DNA from: Planctomycetota bacterium
GTDB taxonomy: Bacteria > Planctomycetota > Phycisphaerae > Phycisphaerales > UBA1924
DNA: 51,985 nt
Direction of reading: 5' to 3'
Assembly: GCA_023434205.1 (NCBI GenBank)
Contig: JAEYTB010000198.1
Span: forward strand, 1 to 51,985
Numbering within the stretch: position 1 is the first letter of the stretch; every line of letters starts with the position of its first letter. A program made the translations under genes and the position numbers. The notes under the pieces are model-generated. The model did no database searches. It saw nothing but the letters and a program-made list of their open reading frames with translations, and was not told where the DNA came from. This document shows, piece by piece, positions 26,416-35,178 of the stretch.

Positions 26416-27672
26416 ATGACGACGATTTCCCGCCAGCCTTCACCTTCCGGCGCGCCGGGCACCGACCCCCTCCAGCTCATCGACGTCGACCACGTCCAGT
26501 TCTACGTGGGCAACGCCAAGCAGGCCGCGTTCTTCTACGCCCACTGCTTCGGCTTCCAGATCGAGCAGGTCTGCGACCTCACCACCGGCCAGCGGGACGC
26601 CGCCCACTACCTGCTCACCCAGGGCAACATCCGCTTCATCCTCACCACCCCCCTCTCCCCCGCGCACCCCGCGGCGATGGAGGTCGCCATGTACGGCGAC
26701 GGGGTCAAGGACGTCGCCTTCACCGTCTTCGACGCCGAGAAGGCCTGGGAGCGGGCCGTCCGCAACGGCGCCCAGTCGGCGTACGAGCCGCGGGTCTTCA
26801 AGGACGAGCGCGGCACGGTGACGATGGCCGGGATCAAGACCTACGGCCGGGTCAACCACACGTTCGTCAGCCGGACGGGCGACTACGAGCTCACTCGCGT
26901 CAAGCAGGGCGGCCTCTTCAAGCCCAACTTCAAGCGCCTCGACGGCGGGGACTGCGGCCCCGCGGCGGCCGGGTGCGCTCCCCAGATGGGCACGAGCGTT
27001 CTCTCGATCAACGAGTACAACCGGAAGAACCCTTGCGGCCTCAAGTACGTTGACCACCTGGTGGGCAACGTCGAGCTGGGGATGATGAACCACTGGGTGG
27101 CATGGTACGAGAACGTGCTCGAGTTCAAGATGTTCAAGCACTTCGATGATGCGGACATCTCGACGGAGTACTCGGCCCTGATGAGCAAGGTGATGGCCAG
27201 CGGCAACAACCTGATCAAGATGCCGATCAACGAGCCCGCGCCCGGGAAGAAGAAGAGCCAGATCCAGGAGTACCTGGACTGGCACAGCAACACGCCGGGC
27301 GTGCAGCACCTGGCCCTGCGGACCGACGACGAGCTGTACTCGATCGCGGCGCTGCGGTCGCGGGGCGTGGACTTCCTGACGCTCCCGGACGCGTACTACG
27401 AGAAGGTCTGGGACCGCGTGAACACCATGCTGACCAGCCACGGGCACGAAGCGGTCCGCGAGGACCACGAGGCGATCAAGAAGCTCGGGATCCTCGTAGA
27501 CGCCGACGACGAGGGCTACCTGCTCCAGCTCTTCACCAAGCCCCTCCAGGACCGGCCGACGCTGTTCTTCGAGATCATCTGCCGGCGGGGGAGTCAGTCC
27601 TTCGGGAAGGGCAACTTCAAGGCCCTGTTTGAAGCGTTGGAGCTCGAACAGGGGCGGCGCGGGAACCTCTAA
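26416..27672 (+). CDS. hpd: 4-hydroxyphenylpyruvate dioxygenase
   Basis: Non-heme iron enzyme that turns 4-hydroxyphenylpyruvate into homogentisate in tyrosine breakdown. The 418-residue length is nearer the animal and plant enzymes than the roughly 350-residue pseudomonad ones. Two vicinal-oxygen-chelate halves are seen, and the iron ligands are His214 (YVDHLVGNV), His298 (GVQHLALRT) and Glu386 (FFEIICRRG). The product-binding C-terminal helix region (GSQSFGKGNFKALFEALELEQ) is intact. ATG 26416 has CGGAGA upstream. It is monocistronic. No homogentisate dioxygenase or fumarylacetoacetase is in the window, so the pathway must be completed elsewhere, or homogentisate serves as a quinone precursor. 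Confidence 0.97.
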   Translation: MTTISRQPSPSGAPGTDPLQLIDVDHVQFYVGNAKQAAFFYAHCFGFQIEQVCDLTTGQRDAAHYLLTQGNIRFILTTPLSPAHPAAMEVAMYGDGVKDVAFTVFDAEKAWERAVRNGAQSAYEPRVFKDERGTVTMAGIKTYGRVNHTFVSRTGDYELTRVKQGGLFKPNFKRLDGGDCGPAAAGCAPQMGTSVLSINEYNRKNPCGLKYVDHLVGNVELGMMNHWVAWYENVLEFKMFKHFDDADISTEYSALMSKVMASGNNLIKMPINEPAPGKKKSQIQEYLDWHSNTPGVQHLALRTDDELYSIAALRSRGVDFLTLPDAYYEKVWDRVNTMLTSHGHEAVREDHEAIKKLGILVDADDEGYLLQLFTKPLQDRPTLFFEIICRRGSQSFGKGNFKALFEALELEQGRRGNL

Positions 27673-27949
27673 CCCTTTGCTGTTGCACGCCTAACGGTCC
27701 CGATAACCACCCGTCTGAGGACCGTCAGCCCACGGGTTTCCCCGAGGCCGGTGAGTGAGACTTCTCGCCAACGCCGCATGATCCTGAAACCCGATTGTGC
27801 TTTCACTCGGACTGCGGTAGGTTAGAAGGGTCGTTTGAGTCTCCGGTTTCCGTTCCTTTGGTCCATGCTCAAGGCGTGTTCGTGCCGGCGCGTAGGGGTG
27901 CGCGGCGGTCGTGGCGTTGAGGGCTTCACTACAGCGAGAGGTGCAGAAG

Positions 27950-30445
27950 ATGGCTCAGAGCACTCGATTCATGGGGTTGTGCGTCGCCGCGTCCGTCGCC
28001 GCGTTCGCCGGGCAGGCTTTCGGTCAGGGCGGCTGCACGCCCTCCACGGGGCCCGACGTGATCGTCGGCGACCTTCCGAACACGTCGAACTACTCGCCCC
28101 TGGGCGGGATCGACGCGTACTCCATGGCGACCACGTCGTGCAACATCGGCGATACCAACCTGCTCTGGAACGCCTTCCCCGCGAACACGCACCCCGCCAT
28201 CACACAGACCATGTACCGCTTCCGCACGGTCAACGGCACCGGGCGGTTTGAGATGATCGGCCAAAGCTGGCTCAAGCACGGCTTCACGGCCCTCACCGGC
28301 AACGTGTGCTGCACCTGCAACTCGCCCGGCAGCGGCTCGCTCCTGGGCGTCGGCTGCTCAGACCCCTACACGGCCTCCCGCAACGCCAGCCAGGGCGGGC
28401 TGGGTCCGAAGTGGCAGGTCAACGCGCACACCGGCTTCTTCCCCACCGGCGGGCCCGCCACGGGCACCGGTGGCAGCGGGTCTGTCTACCGCCGCCTCCA
28501 GTTCGCGCTCTCCGATGTCGTCGCCAGCACCGGCGGCCCCTCCGCGGCCCAGCGCTTCTTCGGCGAGAGCCAGTACGTCTCCCAGGATGACGCCGCGGCG
28601 GGCAACCAGAACAACAACGCCTCCTACCGCGAGCTGGCCATCACCGGCAGCGCGGCGGACTGGACCGTGAACTTCTCCACCGCCGCCGGCGCGGTGGTTA
28701 ACACCTCCCGCACCAACCCCGCCATCCGCGCCTGGGCGCTCTGCGAGCCGGGCGTGACGCTGACGGACGTGCAGGTGCCCGGCGAGGGCCTGTTCATCGT
28801 CGGCTCCAAGGCGACCAGCCTGGGCGGGGGCATGTGGCACTATGAGTACGCCGTGCTCAACCTCAACTCCGACCGCAGCGGCGGCGCCTTCTCGGTGCCG
28901 GTGCCCGCCGGCGCCTCGGTGACGAACATCGAGTTCCACTCGCCCAAGTACCACAGCGGCGACGGCGACGGGAACGTCAACTTCAGCAACGACACGTGGA
29001 CGACCAGCCGCAACGGCGACTCGCTGGACTTCGTGACCGAGACCCAGGCGCAGAACATCCGGGCCAACGCGCTCCGCTGGGGCACCACGTACAACTTCCG
29101 CTTTGACAGCAACGCGGCCCCGGTTGTCGGCGGCAACGTCAAGATCGGCATGTGGAAGCCGGGCACGCCCTCGGCGGTAATCGGCAACGCGCAGAGCCCC
29201 GGCATGTTCCCGGTCCCGCCCGAGCCGCTCCAGGCTGTTGGGTCCTCCTCGCCGGCCAGCGTCGCCATCACGGGGACCGCCCTGCTCACCGTCGCCGTCA
29301 CCCCCGCGACGCAGCCCGTCAGCACGGGCGTCACCGTCACCGGCAACCTCGCCGCCATCAACGGTTCCGCGACCCAGGCGTTCTACGACGACGGCACCCA
29401 CGGCGACGTCACCGCGGGCGACCTCGTCTTCAGCTACCTGGCGACCATGTCCGAGCCCCTGACGGCCGGAACCAAGACCATCCCCTTCAGCGTGGCCGAC
29501 CTGCAGGATCGGGACTTTGACAGCAGCTTCGGCATCACGCTGACGTCGGCGCCCAGCGGCGCCTGCTGCACCGCCGGCGATTGCGCCATCACCACCGAGT
29601 ACGCGTGCGTGACGGGCGGCGGCACCTTCAACGGCAACGGCACCAACTGCGGCGCTTCGACCTACTCCGTCGGCGCCGGCACCGGCTCTTACAGCTCGAT
29701 CCACACCACCGGGACGATGGCCACCGTGGTGAGCAACTGCGACGACTGCTCCGAGGGCGTGTCCATCCCCTTCCCCTTCACGTTCTTCAATAACACCTAC
29801 AACAACCTTTTCATCCACTCCAACGGCTACCTCCAGTTCGGGACCTCCAACGTCCAGTACAACAACACGGCCATCCCCAGCGCCGCGCTGCCCAACAACG
29901 CGATCTACGCCCGCTGGGACGACCTCAACACCACCACCGGCGGCGAGGTCTACCACCAGACGGTCGGGACCGCGCCCAACCGCACCTTCATCGTGCAGTG
30001 GCACAACGTCGCCCAGCACGGCCTCACGCCCGCGACCAGCGAGAACTTCCAGGTGCTGCTCAGCGAGGGCACCAACCACGTCGAGTTCCGCTACGGCGCC
30101 ATCAGCCAGGACCCCGGCACCGACACCACGGTCGGCATCGAGAACAGCACCGGCACGGTGGCCCACTCGATCTCCGGCCCCTCGCTGGGCACCGGCAACA
30201 CCAGCAGCCGCATCTCCTCCATCGCGCCGCAGAGCCCCTGCGCGGTCGCCTGCGGCACGGCGGACTTTGACGGCGACGGCGACACTGGCACCGACGCCGA
30301 CATCGAGTCCTTCTTCGCCTGCCTCGCCGGCAACTGCTGCGCCACCTGCTACAGCGGCGGCGCGGACTTCGACGCCGACGGCGACACCGGCACCGACGCC
30401 GACATCGAGTCCTTCTTCCGCGTGCTCGCCGGCGGCCCCTGCTGA
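27950..30445 (+). CDS. Secreted protein with nidogen-like region and duplicated dockerin-like C-terminus (C)
   Basis: Exported protein of 831 residues; signal peptide ends near GQAFGQ. ATG 27950 follows GAGAGG at normal spacing. The first 430 residues are beta-rich and I do not recognise them. Around 440-530 is an Ig-like stretch (VAVTPATQPVSTGVTVTG), then a cysteine knot-like segment (GACCTAGDCAITTEYACV) common in Phycisphaerae secreted proteins. Residues 590-750 resemble a nidogen-like/PEP-CTERM-associated beta domain (NLFIHSNGYLQFG, YARWDDLN, FIVQWHNVAQ, VEFRYGAIS). Two dockerin-like units (DFDGDGDTGTDADIESFF and DFDADGDTGTDADIESFF) close the protein. A strong terminator follows. Function unknown; surface or extracellular location is likely. 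Confidence 0.87.
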   Translation: MAQSTRFMGLCVAASVAAFAGQAFGQGGCTPSTGPDVIVGDLPNTSNYSPLGGIDAYSMATTSCNIGDTNLLWNAFPANTHPAITQTMYRFRTVNGTGRFEMIGQSWLKHGFTALTGNVCCTCNSPGSGSLLGVGCSDPYTASRNASQGGLGPKWQVNAHTGFFPTGGPATGTGGSGSVYRRLQFALSDVVASTGGPSAAQRFFGESQYVSQDDAAAGNQNNNASYRELAITGSAADWTVNFSTAAGAVVNTSRTNPAIRAWALCEPGVTLTDVQVPGEGLFIVGSKATSLGGGMWHYEYAVLNLNSDRSGGAFSVPVPAGASVTNIEFHSPKYHSGDGDGNVNFSNDTWTTSRNGDSLDFVTETQAQNIRANALRWGTTYNFRFDSNAAPVVGGNVKIGMWKPGTPSAVIGNAQSPGMFPVPPEPLQAVGSSSPASVAITGTALLTVAVTPATQPVSTGVTVTGNLAAINGSATQAFYDDGTHGDVTAGDLVFSYLATMSEPLTAGTKTIPFSVADLQDRDFDSSFGITLTSAPSGACCTAGDCAITTEYACVTGGGTFNGNGTNCGASTYSVGAGTGSYSSIHTTGTMATVVSNCDDCSEGVSIPFPFTFFNNTYNNLFIHSNGYLQFGTSNVQYNNTAIPSAALPNNAIYARWDDLNTTTGGEVYHQTVGTAPNRTFIVQWHNVAQHGLTPATSENFQVLLSEGTNHVEFRYGAISQDPGTDTTVGIENSTGTVAHSISGPSLGTGNTSSRISSIAPQSPCAVACGTADFDGDGDTGTDADIESFFACLAGNCCATCYSGGADFDADGDTGTDADIESFFRVLAGGPC

Positions 30446-30467
30446 GCGACGCCCCGCCTGATCCTTC

Positions 30468-30495
30468 AAGGGCCCGCCCCGTGGCGGGCCCTTTT
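30468..30495 (+). terminator. Intrinsic terminator of secreted protein C
   Basis: An 11-bp stem pairs 30468-30478 with 30483-30493 around a CCGT loop and runs into TTTT, 22 nt after the stop codon. Confidence 0.85.
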
Positions 30496-30526
30496 CATGC
30501 GCCCTCCAACCCTCTCCGCGGCGGGC

Positions 30527-30532
30527 TAGACT
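30527..30532 (+). promoter_or_regulatory. Candidate -10 box for a leaderless start
   Basis: TAGACT lies 7 nt before ATG 30540 with no Shine-Dalgarno sequence between. A terminator ends at 30495, so this gene needs its own promoter, which strengthens the case. Confidence 0.45.
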
Positions 30533-30539
30533 CGCGCCG

Positions 30540-30965
30540 ATGGCGACGTTTCTGCTCAAGACCGAGCCCGGCGAGTACAGCTTTGCCGACCTCCAACGCG
30601 ACAAGTCCACAAGCTGGACGGGCGTGTCCAACCCCGGCGCCCTCGCCGCGCTGCGATCCATGCGCAAGGGCGACGAGGCCTTGATCTACCACACCGGCGA
30701 CGAGAAGGCGATCGTCGGCCTGGCACGCATCAGCCGCGGGCCCTACGAGGACCCTGCCCGGCCCGGGCAGACCGACGCGGGCGAGCCCAAGTTCGCGGCG
30801 GTAGACCTGAAGCCGGTCCGCACAGCCAAGACCCTCCTGACCCTGGCACAGATCAAGGCCGACAAGCGCTTCAAAGACTTCGCGCTCGTGCGGCAGTCCC
30901 GCCTGAGCGTCATGCCGGTGCCCGCGGCCCTCGACGCCATCATCCGCTCACTGACAGGGTTGTAA
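30540..30965 (+). CDS. EVE domain protein (PUA-like)
   Basis: Cytoplasmic protein of 141 residues made of one EVE domain, related to PUA folds and to human THYN1. Diagnostic features are the start FLLKTEPGEYSFADLQRD, the Trp in TSWTGVSNPGA, MRKGDEALIYHTGDEKAIVGLARIS and the C-terminal RQSRLSVMPV. EVE domains are thought to bind modified bases in DNA or RNA; no restriction system is nearby, so a housekeeping role is more likely. The upstream terminator and TAGACT box suggest its own leaderless transcript. It converges on a lipoprotein gene with 12 nt between stops. Confidence 0.93.
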   Translation: MATFLLKTEPGEYSFADLQRDKSTSWTGVSNPGALAALRSMRKGDEALIYHTGDEKAIVGLARISRGPYEDPARPGQTDAGEPKFAAVDLKPVRTAKTLLTLAQIKADKRFKDFALVRQSRLSVMPVPAALDAIIRSLTGL

Positions 30966-30977
30966 GGTCATCGCTCG

Positions 30978-31583
30978 CTAGGGCGCGGGCCGGCGCCGCA
31001 ACACCCCCGGATCGTCGAACAGCTTCTCGTTCGCCGCGTTCTCTGTAAAGAACGCCTGGAGGGCCTCGGTGGAAGCGGTCAGCACCGGGTCCTTGTCCTT
31101 GCCGTGCTCGGCGTACGCGAGCTTGACCGTGCCGTCCTTCAGCGACTTCTCGAGCCACTGGTGGTCGATGCCCCAAACCGTCAGCGTGTCGCCGTCGCGC
31201 TCCACCTTGTAGAAGTTGTGCAGCGGCGCCACCAGCGTGCCGTACTGCTCCAGGTCGCCCCGTCTGGCCTTCGGCATCCGCATGTCGAGAAAGTGGTGCT
31301 CGCCGAGCTTGACGATCTGGACCTCGACGTCCAGCGGCTTGTCGTCCTTGTCCTCAGGGATGATCTTCACGGCGTAGGACTTTTCCGACGCGTCAGCGGG
31401 CGAAATCACGTACCGCTCGCCGCCCGCCTCCTTCCCGTCCTTCACCGGAGCCCACATCCCCACCAGCCCATCATCCGCGACCGTCGTTTCAGGAGTCGCG
31501 AGAGCGTTGAGCGAAGGAACCCCGCACCCGCCGAGCACCGCCGCCAGTGCCGCGACCGCAACCGCCGACATGAATCGCTTCAT
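30978..31583 (-). CDS. Predicted lipoprotein, unrecognised family
   Basis: Lipoprotein of 201 residues. ATG 31583 is chosen because AAGGAG is 6 nt upstream. A signal segment (MSAVAVAALAAVLGG) ends in Cys22 with a good lipobox (LGGC here preceded by Val). The mature part has alternating strands (GLVGMWAPVKDG, GERYVISPA, YAVKIIPED, EVQIVKLGEHHFLDMRMP) and a mid helix. The layout suggests a small beta-sandwich or lipocalin-like domain, but I cannot name a family. The upstream unknown gene ends 60 nt away on the same strand. Confidence 0.82.
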   Translation of the reverse strand: MKRFMSAVAVAALAAVLGGCGVPSLNALATPETTVADDGLVGMWAPVKDGKEAGGERYVISPADASEKSYAVKIIPEDKDDKPLDVEVQIVKLGEHHFLDMRMPKARRGDLEQYGTLVAPLHNFYKVERDGDTLTVWGIDHQWLEKSLKDGTVKLAYAEHGKDKDPVLTASTEALQAFFTENAANEKLFDDPGVLRRRPAP

Positions 31584-31643
31584 GGCCTGCTCCTTGGTTA
31601 GCAAATACTAGCCGTTCATCACCTCCAAAGCCACAACACCGCC

Positions 31644-32054
31644 CTACCCCACCCGCGGCAGCGGCGCGAGGTCCGGCGCCACAAACTCGTACCGCGCCGC
31701 GGGCGGCATCCCCGCCGGCGAGTAGTACAGGCGCAGCAGCGTTCGGCACAGCAGGTGCGGGTTCTCCGCGGCGAAGGTGTCAAAGTCTGACCCCTCGCCG
31801 CGGGAAGCGATCGCCGCCGCGATCACCGTCAGCCACGCCCGCGTGAGCGTCTCGTGATAGCCGCGCTCGGGCGTTTCGACCAGGCCGTGCGACTTGTTGA
31901 GCAGCCTGATGCCGGACCGCATCGCGCCCATGGCCTGATCGAAGGGAAGTTCGCGGAGCATGAGATAGGCACAGCGCACGTGGGCGCGGTGGGACCATTC
32001 CGCGGCCGCAATCTTCTGCTCTCGAAAGTGGCGCAGAAACTCCGCGTCAGTCAT
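31644..32054 (-). CDS. Conserved hypothetical helical protein
   Basis: All-helical soluble protein of 136 residues with no signal. It opens with MTDAEFLRHFREQKIAAAEWSHRAHVRCAYL; the WSHRAHVR motif with its His pair could bind a metal. I recall similar unnamed proteins in diverse bacteria but no function. Its start lies inside the last codons of lipA (8-nt overlap), so translation is probably coupled to lipA. Nothing else connects it to lipoate metabolism. Confidence 0.75.
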   Translation of the reverse strand: MTDAEFLRHFREQKIAAAEWSHRAHVRCAYLMLRELPFDQAMGAMRSGIRLLNKSHGLVETPERGYHETLTRAWLTVIAAAIASRGEGSDFDTFAAENPHLLCRTLLRLYYSPAGMPPAARYEFVAPDLAPLPRVG

Positions 32055-33177
32055 GGTTCTTGCGCAGAAGGTCCTTGAACGCGTCCCGCTGCCCCTCGAT
32101 GCCGGTCAGGGAGTCCGCCTGGTGGTCGGCATGGTAGCTCGACCGCACCAGCGGCCCCGACTCAACGACCTTGAACCCGCGCCCGAGCCCCTCGGCTTTG
32201 AATGCGGCGAACTGCTCGGGCGTTACCCAGCGGTCGATCGGGAGGTGGTTGCGCGTGGGCTGGAGGTACTGACCGATCGTGAGGATGTCGCAGGCGTCCT
32301 CACCGCCGCCGTTGACGCGCGCACGGGTGAGCCGCTGCACGTCGTCCATCAGCGCGAGCACCTCGTCATCGCGTTCTCCGATCCCGACCATGATCCCGGT
32401 CTTGGCGACGACCCCGTGCTCCTTCACGCGCCGCAGCAGTTCCAGCGAGCGATCAAACTTCGCGCTGGGCCGCACCGCCGGGTACATCCGCCGCACCGTC
32501 TCCAGGTTGTGGTTGATGATGTGCGGGCGTGCGTCGATGATCATCTGCAGCGCACCCCAGTTGCCCTCGAGGTCCGGGATCAGCACCTCAATGGACATCT
32601 CCGGGCACGCTTCCTTGCTCCGGATGATCGTCTCGGCCCAAACCCCCGCGCCACCGTCGGGCAGCTCGTCCCTGTTCACGCTCGTCACCACGACATGCTT
32701 GAGGCCCATGAGCGCCAGCGACTCCGCCACCCGCCGCGGCTCGTCCTTGTCCACCGGCAGCGGCCGCCCCGTCTTCACGTTGCAGAACCCGCACGCGCGC
32801 GTGCAGGTGTCGCCCAGAATCATGATGGTCGCCACGCCGCGGGCCCAGCACTCGCCCATGTTCGGGCAGCCCGCCTCTTCGCACACCGTGTGGAGCTTGT
32901 GCTCCGACATGATCGCCCGCAGGCGGTTGTAGCCCGGGCCCCCGGGCACCTGCGCTCGCAGCCACGGCGGCTTGCGCTTCAACGCCATCTGGTCCTTGGC
33001 GCCGCCCGCATTGTTGATAATGCGGTCCGAGAGGCTCAGGACCGGCCGATCCACCATCTTGAGCGGATCTCCGCCCAGGGGTCGCGGATGCCGGGCCAGC
33101 GTCCGGGCGATGGCAGGGTCGGAAGCCGTGCCCTGCGGCGGGCTTGCAGCGGGAGACTGATGCTGGGGAGGGGTCAT
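32047..33177 (-). CDS. lipA: Lipoyl synthase
   Basis: Radical SAM enzyme inserting two sulfurs into octanoyl chains on 2-oxoacid dehydrogenase and glycine-cleavage proteins. The auxiliary cluster motif CEEAGCPNMGECW and the radical SAM motif CTRACGFCNV are both intact, and the C-terminal RSSY motif (GPLVRSSYHA) supplies the cluster serine. With ATG 33177 the protein has 376 residues, longer than the usual 290-330. The extra 60 residues are Pro/Ala-rich; an internal ATG at MVDRPVLSLSD, preceded by GGAG, may be the true start. LipB is not adjacent. Confidence 0.96.
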   Translation of the reverse strand: MTPPQHQSPAASPPQGTASDPAIARTLARHPRPLGGDPLKMVDRPVLSLSDRIINNAGGAKDQMALKRKPPWLRAQVPGGPGYNRLRAIMSEHKLHTVCEEAGCPNMGECWARGVATIMILGDTCTRACGFCNVKTGRPLPVDKDEPRRVAESLALMGLKHVVVTSVNRDELPDGGAGVWAETIIRSKEACPEMSIEVLIPDLEGNWGALQMIIDARPHIINHNLETVRRMYPAVRPSAKFDRSLELLRRVKEHGVVAKTGIMVGIGERDDEVLALMDDVQRLTRARVNGGGEDACDILTIGQYLQPTRNHLPIDRWVTPEQFAAFKAEGLGRGFKVVESGPLVRSSYHADHQADSLTGIEGQRDAFKDLLRKNHD

Positions 33178-33187
33178 CGGGGGCCAC

Positions 33188-33193
33188 ACTCTA
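33188..33193 (-). promoter_or_regulatory. Possible -10 box of lipA
   Basis: Reading leftward, TAGAGT lies 10 nt before ATG 33177. No Shine-Dalgarno sequence intervenes, so the leader would be at most a few nucleotides. Confidence 0.28.
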
Positions 33194-33195
33194 GG

Positions 33196-33210
33196 GGTGG
33201 TCAAACCACC
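33196..33210. promoter_or_regulatory. Palindrome beside lipA, possible operator
   Basis: GGTGGT and ACCACC are perfect inverted copies around CAA. The site lies just upstream of the TAGAGT box, where a regulator could block or recruit polymerase. Confidence 0.3.
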
Positions 33211-33381
33211 TGGAGCCCGCCGGCGTACATCGCCCTGCGACCCCACCGGTCCGGGCCGCCTGCAAAGGGTGCAAAGTTCCGATAGCCTCCGCGTTCGGCC
33301 GATGAATGAACTCAGCTCTCACCCGGCGCACGGTGTTCAGACGGTACAGACCGCCTGAGTGAGCCCGCCGCGCGGGGGAAG

Positions 33382-33387
33382 TATGAT
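33382..33387 (+). promoter_or_regulatory. Possible -10 box of the polysaccharide cluster
   Basis: TATGAT matches 5 of 6 consensus bases and would start a transcript near 33394, about 100 nt before the first gene. The -35 position (GTGAGC) is poor, so a regulator or another sigma factor may be needed. Confidence 0.35.
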
Positions 33388-33493
33388 GGGCATTCCAGCA
33401 CGGTCGCCGTGCCGGAGGCATAGTGCAGCAGGCCCGTTAGTGCGGGCACAAGGGCCAGGTCGGTCCCTTGGACGTGGAATAAGGAGCGGGTAC

Positions 33494-35017
33494 GTGTCGA
33501 AGATGCAGAACTGTGGGCGGGGTCGGGGTGCTGCCATCCGTGCCGCGGCGGGCCTGGCCGTCGTGTCCGTCGGCCTGGGCGGCTGTGCGGACTCCTTCAT
33601 GGACCCCAGCGTGACGGGCCGGTGGGAGGCCACCCCCGCCGTGATGCCCATCCTCGACCGAATCGCCTCCATCGAAGACGACGCCGGCGAGATGGTGGAG
33701 ACCACCGACCCGGTCGCCGCGGACCTGATGCCGCTGCCCCAGGCGTACCGGATCGGGCCGGGCGACCAGCTTGAAATCACAGTCTACGACCTCATCGAGA
33801 CCGGCCAGCCCGAGCGTTACGACGCCGTGGTCGACCCGCGCGGGGCCATCGAGCTGCCCCAGCTCGGCCGCCTCACCGTCACCGGCCTCACCACCGAAGA
33901 AGCCACCGAGGTCATCCGCAATGCCATGAAGCGGCTCGTGGCCGAACCGCTCGCCTCAGTCGTCGCCCGCGGCCAGCGGCAGCAGACGTACAACATCATC
34001 GGGGATGTCCAGTCCCCCGGGCCGTACTTCATCCCCCGGGCCGACTACCGCCTGCTGGAGGCCATCACCGCCGGCGGCCGCTTCGACGAGAACGTGCAGG
34101 AAATCTACGTCATCCGGCAGGTGCCGCTCACCGACGACGTCACCGGCCGCCAGCCCACCACCACGACACCCGCGCAGCCCGGCCCGCAGGATGGCTCGAA
34201 CCTCATCGACGTGATCGACCAGATCGCGCCCCCCTCCTCGCCCACGCCCCCCCAGGACCCCGCCGCGCAACCGGCGCAGCCGGACGCCCCGCCGCCCGCC
34301 GTGCCGTTGCCGAGCGAGCAGCCCACCGCCCCGCGTGCCGAGCAGCCCGCGCCGCTGGTGGACCTGCCGGAGAACCAGCCCGCCGCCGCGCCGCAGGCGC
34401 CCCAGCCGCTGCCCGCCCCCGAGGGCGAGGGATCGTGGATCTTCGTCAACGGCAAGTGGGTGCAGTCATCGCGCACCGCACGCTCCCCCTCCACCCCCGC
34501 GGCAGAGGGCGAGAACCTCATCACCCAGCGCGTCATCCGCATCCCCATGCGCGACCTGATCCAGGGCCGCCAGTCCGTGAACATCATCATCCGGCCGGGG
34601 GATGTCATCCGCGTCCCCGCCCCGCCGATGGGCCTGTTCTACGTCGGCGGCCAGGTCGCCCGCCCGGGTGTGTACCAGCTCCCCGCCACCGGCGGCGTAA
34701 CCCTCATGCGCGCCATTACCGGCGCAGGCGGCTTCGGCAACCTCGCCATCCCCGAACGCACCGAGCTCACCCGGATCGTGGCCCACAACCGCGAAGCCAC
34801 CATCCTGCTCGACGGCAAGGCCATCGGCCAGAAGACCCAGCCCGACGTCTGGCTCAAGCCCAACGACGTCATTAACGTCGGGACCAACTGGTGGGCCCTG
34901 CCCGTGGCGGTCATCCGCAACGGTTTCCGGGCCAGCTACGGCTTCGGGTTTGTGCTGGACCGCAACATCAGCAACGACCTCTTCGGGCCGCCCCCGGTCA
35001 ACGCCTTCGGCCAATAA
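33494..35017 (+). CDS. Wza-like polysaccharide export lipoprotein with proline-rich insert
   Basis: Outer-membrane exporter component of 507 residues. GTG 33494 has AAGGAG 7 nt upstream. A canonical lipobox (LGGC, Cys31) is followed by the Poly_export domain (YRIGPGDQLEITVYDL, VDPRGAIELPQLGRL; residues 84-160). A first SLBB domain starts at 165 (YNIIGDVQSPGPYFIP) but is interrupted at about 212-343 by a Pro/Gln/Ala-rich stretch containing WIFVNGKWV, then resumes (VIRIPMRDLI, IIIRPGDVIRVP). A second SLBB domain follows (FYVGGQVARPGVYQLP). It heads the cluster and should work with the Wzc-like protein. The insert is unusual and probably disordered. Confidence 0.93.
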   Translation: MSKMQNCGRGRGAAIRAAAGLAVVSVGLGGCADSFMDPSVTGRWEATPAVMPILDRIASIEDDAGEMVETTDPVAADLMPLPQAYRIGPGDQLEITVYDLIETGQPERYDAVVDPRGAIELPQLGRLTVTGLTTEEATEVIRNAMKRLVAEPLASVVARGQRQQTYNIIGDVQSPGPYFIPRADYRLLEAITAGGRFDENVQEIYVIRQVPLTDDVTGRQPTTTTPAQPGPQDGSNLIDVIDQIAPPSSPTPPQDPAAQPAQPDAPPPAVPLPSEQPTAPRAEQPAPLVDLPENQPAAAPQAPQPLPAPEGEGSWIFVNGKWVQSSRTARSPSTPAAEGENLITQRVIRIPMRDLIQGRQSVNIIIRPGDVIRVPAPPMGLFYVGGQVARPGVYQLPATGGVTLMRAITGAGGFGNLAIPERTELTRIVAHNREATILLDGKAIGQKTQPDVWLKPNDVINVGTNWWALPVAVIRNGFRASYGFGFVLDRNISNDLFGPPPVNAFGQ

Positions 35018-35178
35018 GCCGATCTCCCCTCCATCCTCCCTTCGGGGGTCGGGTATCCCGCTTTGAGGGTCCGCCGGTGCGAACCAGAGGGTCGCGTCGG
35101 CACGTACGATCCGGCGGGGGCCCGGTTTTCAGTTTTGGACCGGGAATCGGGTGAGAGCCTCCTAAGTTTCCACACCGC

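Larger units (their letters stand above)
33178..33493. other. Divergent region between lipA and the polysaccharide cluster
   Basis: This 316-nt spacer has no supported gene. It holds a GGTGGT-CAA-ACCACC palindrome and a TAGAGT box near lipA, a TATGAT box facing the polysaccharide cluster, and the AAGGAG ribosome site at 33481-33486. Confidence 0.5.

Noticed and set aside
27694..27725. Inverted repeat ACGGTCC/GGACCGT after hpd
   Set aside because: The loop is 18 nt and no T-run follows, so neither a terminator nor a specific operator can be supported.
28358..30667. Open frame of 769 codons on the minus strand opposite secreted protein C
   Set aside because: Composition is repetitive Gly/Val/Arg with no domain, and it would run through the protein C terminator and the EVE gene start.
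35018..35178. Gap between the exporter and exosortase genes considered as a riboswitch or internal promoter
   Set aside because: Only short GC stems such as CCC-TTCG-GGG are visible, with no conserved riboswitch core or good -10 box.
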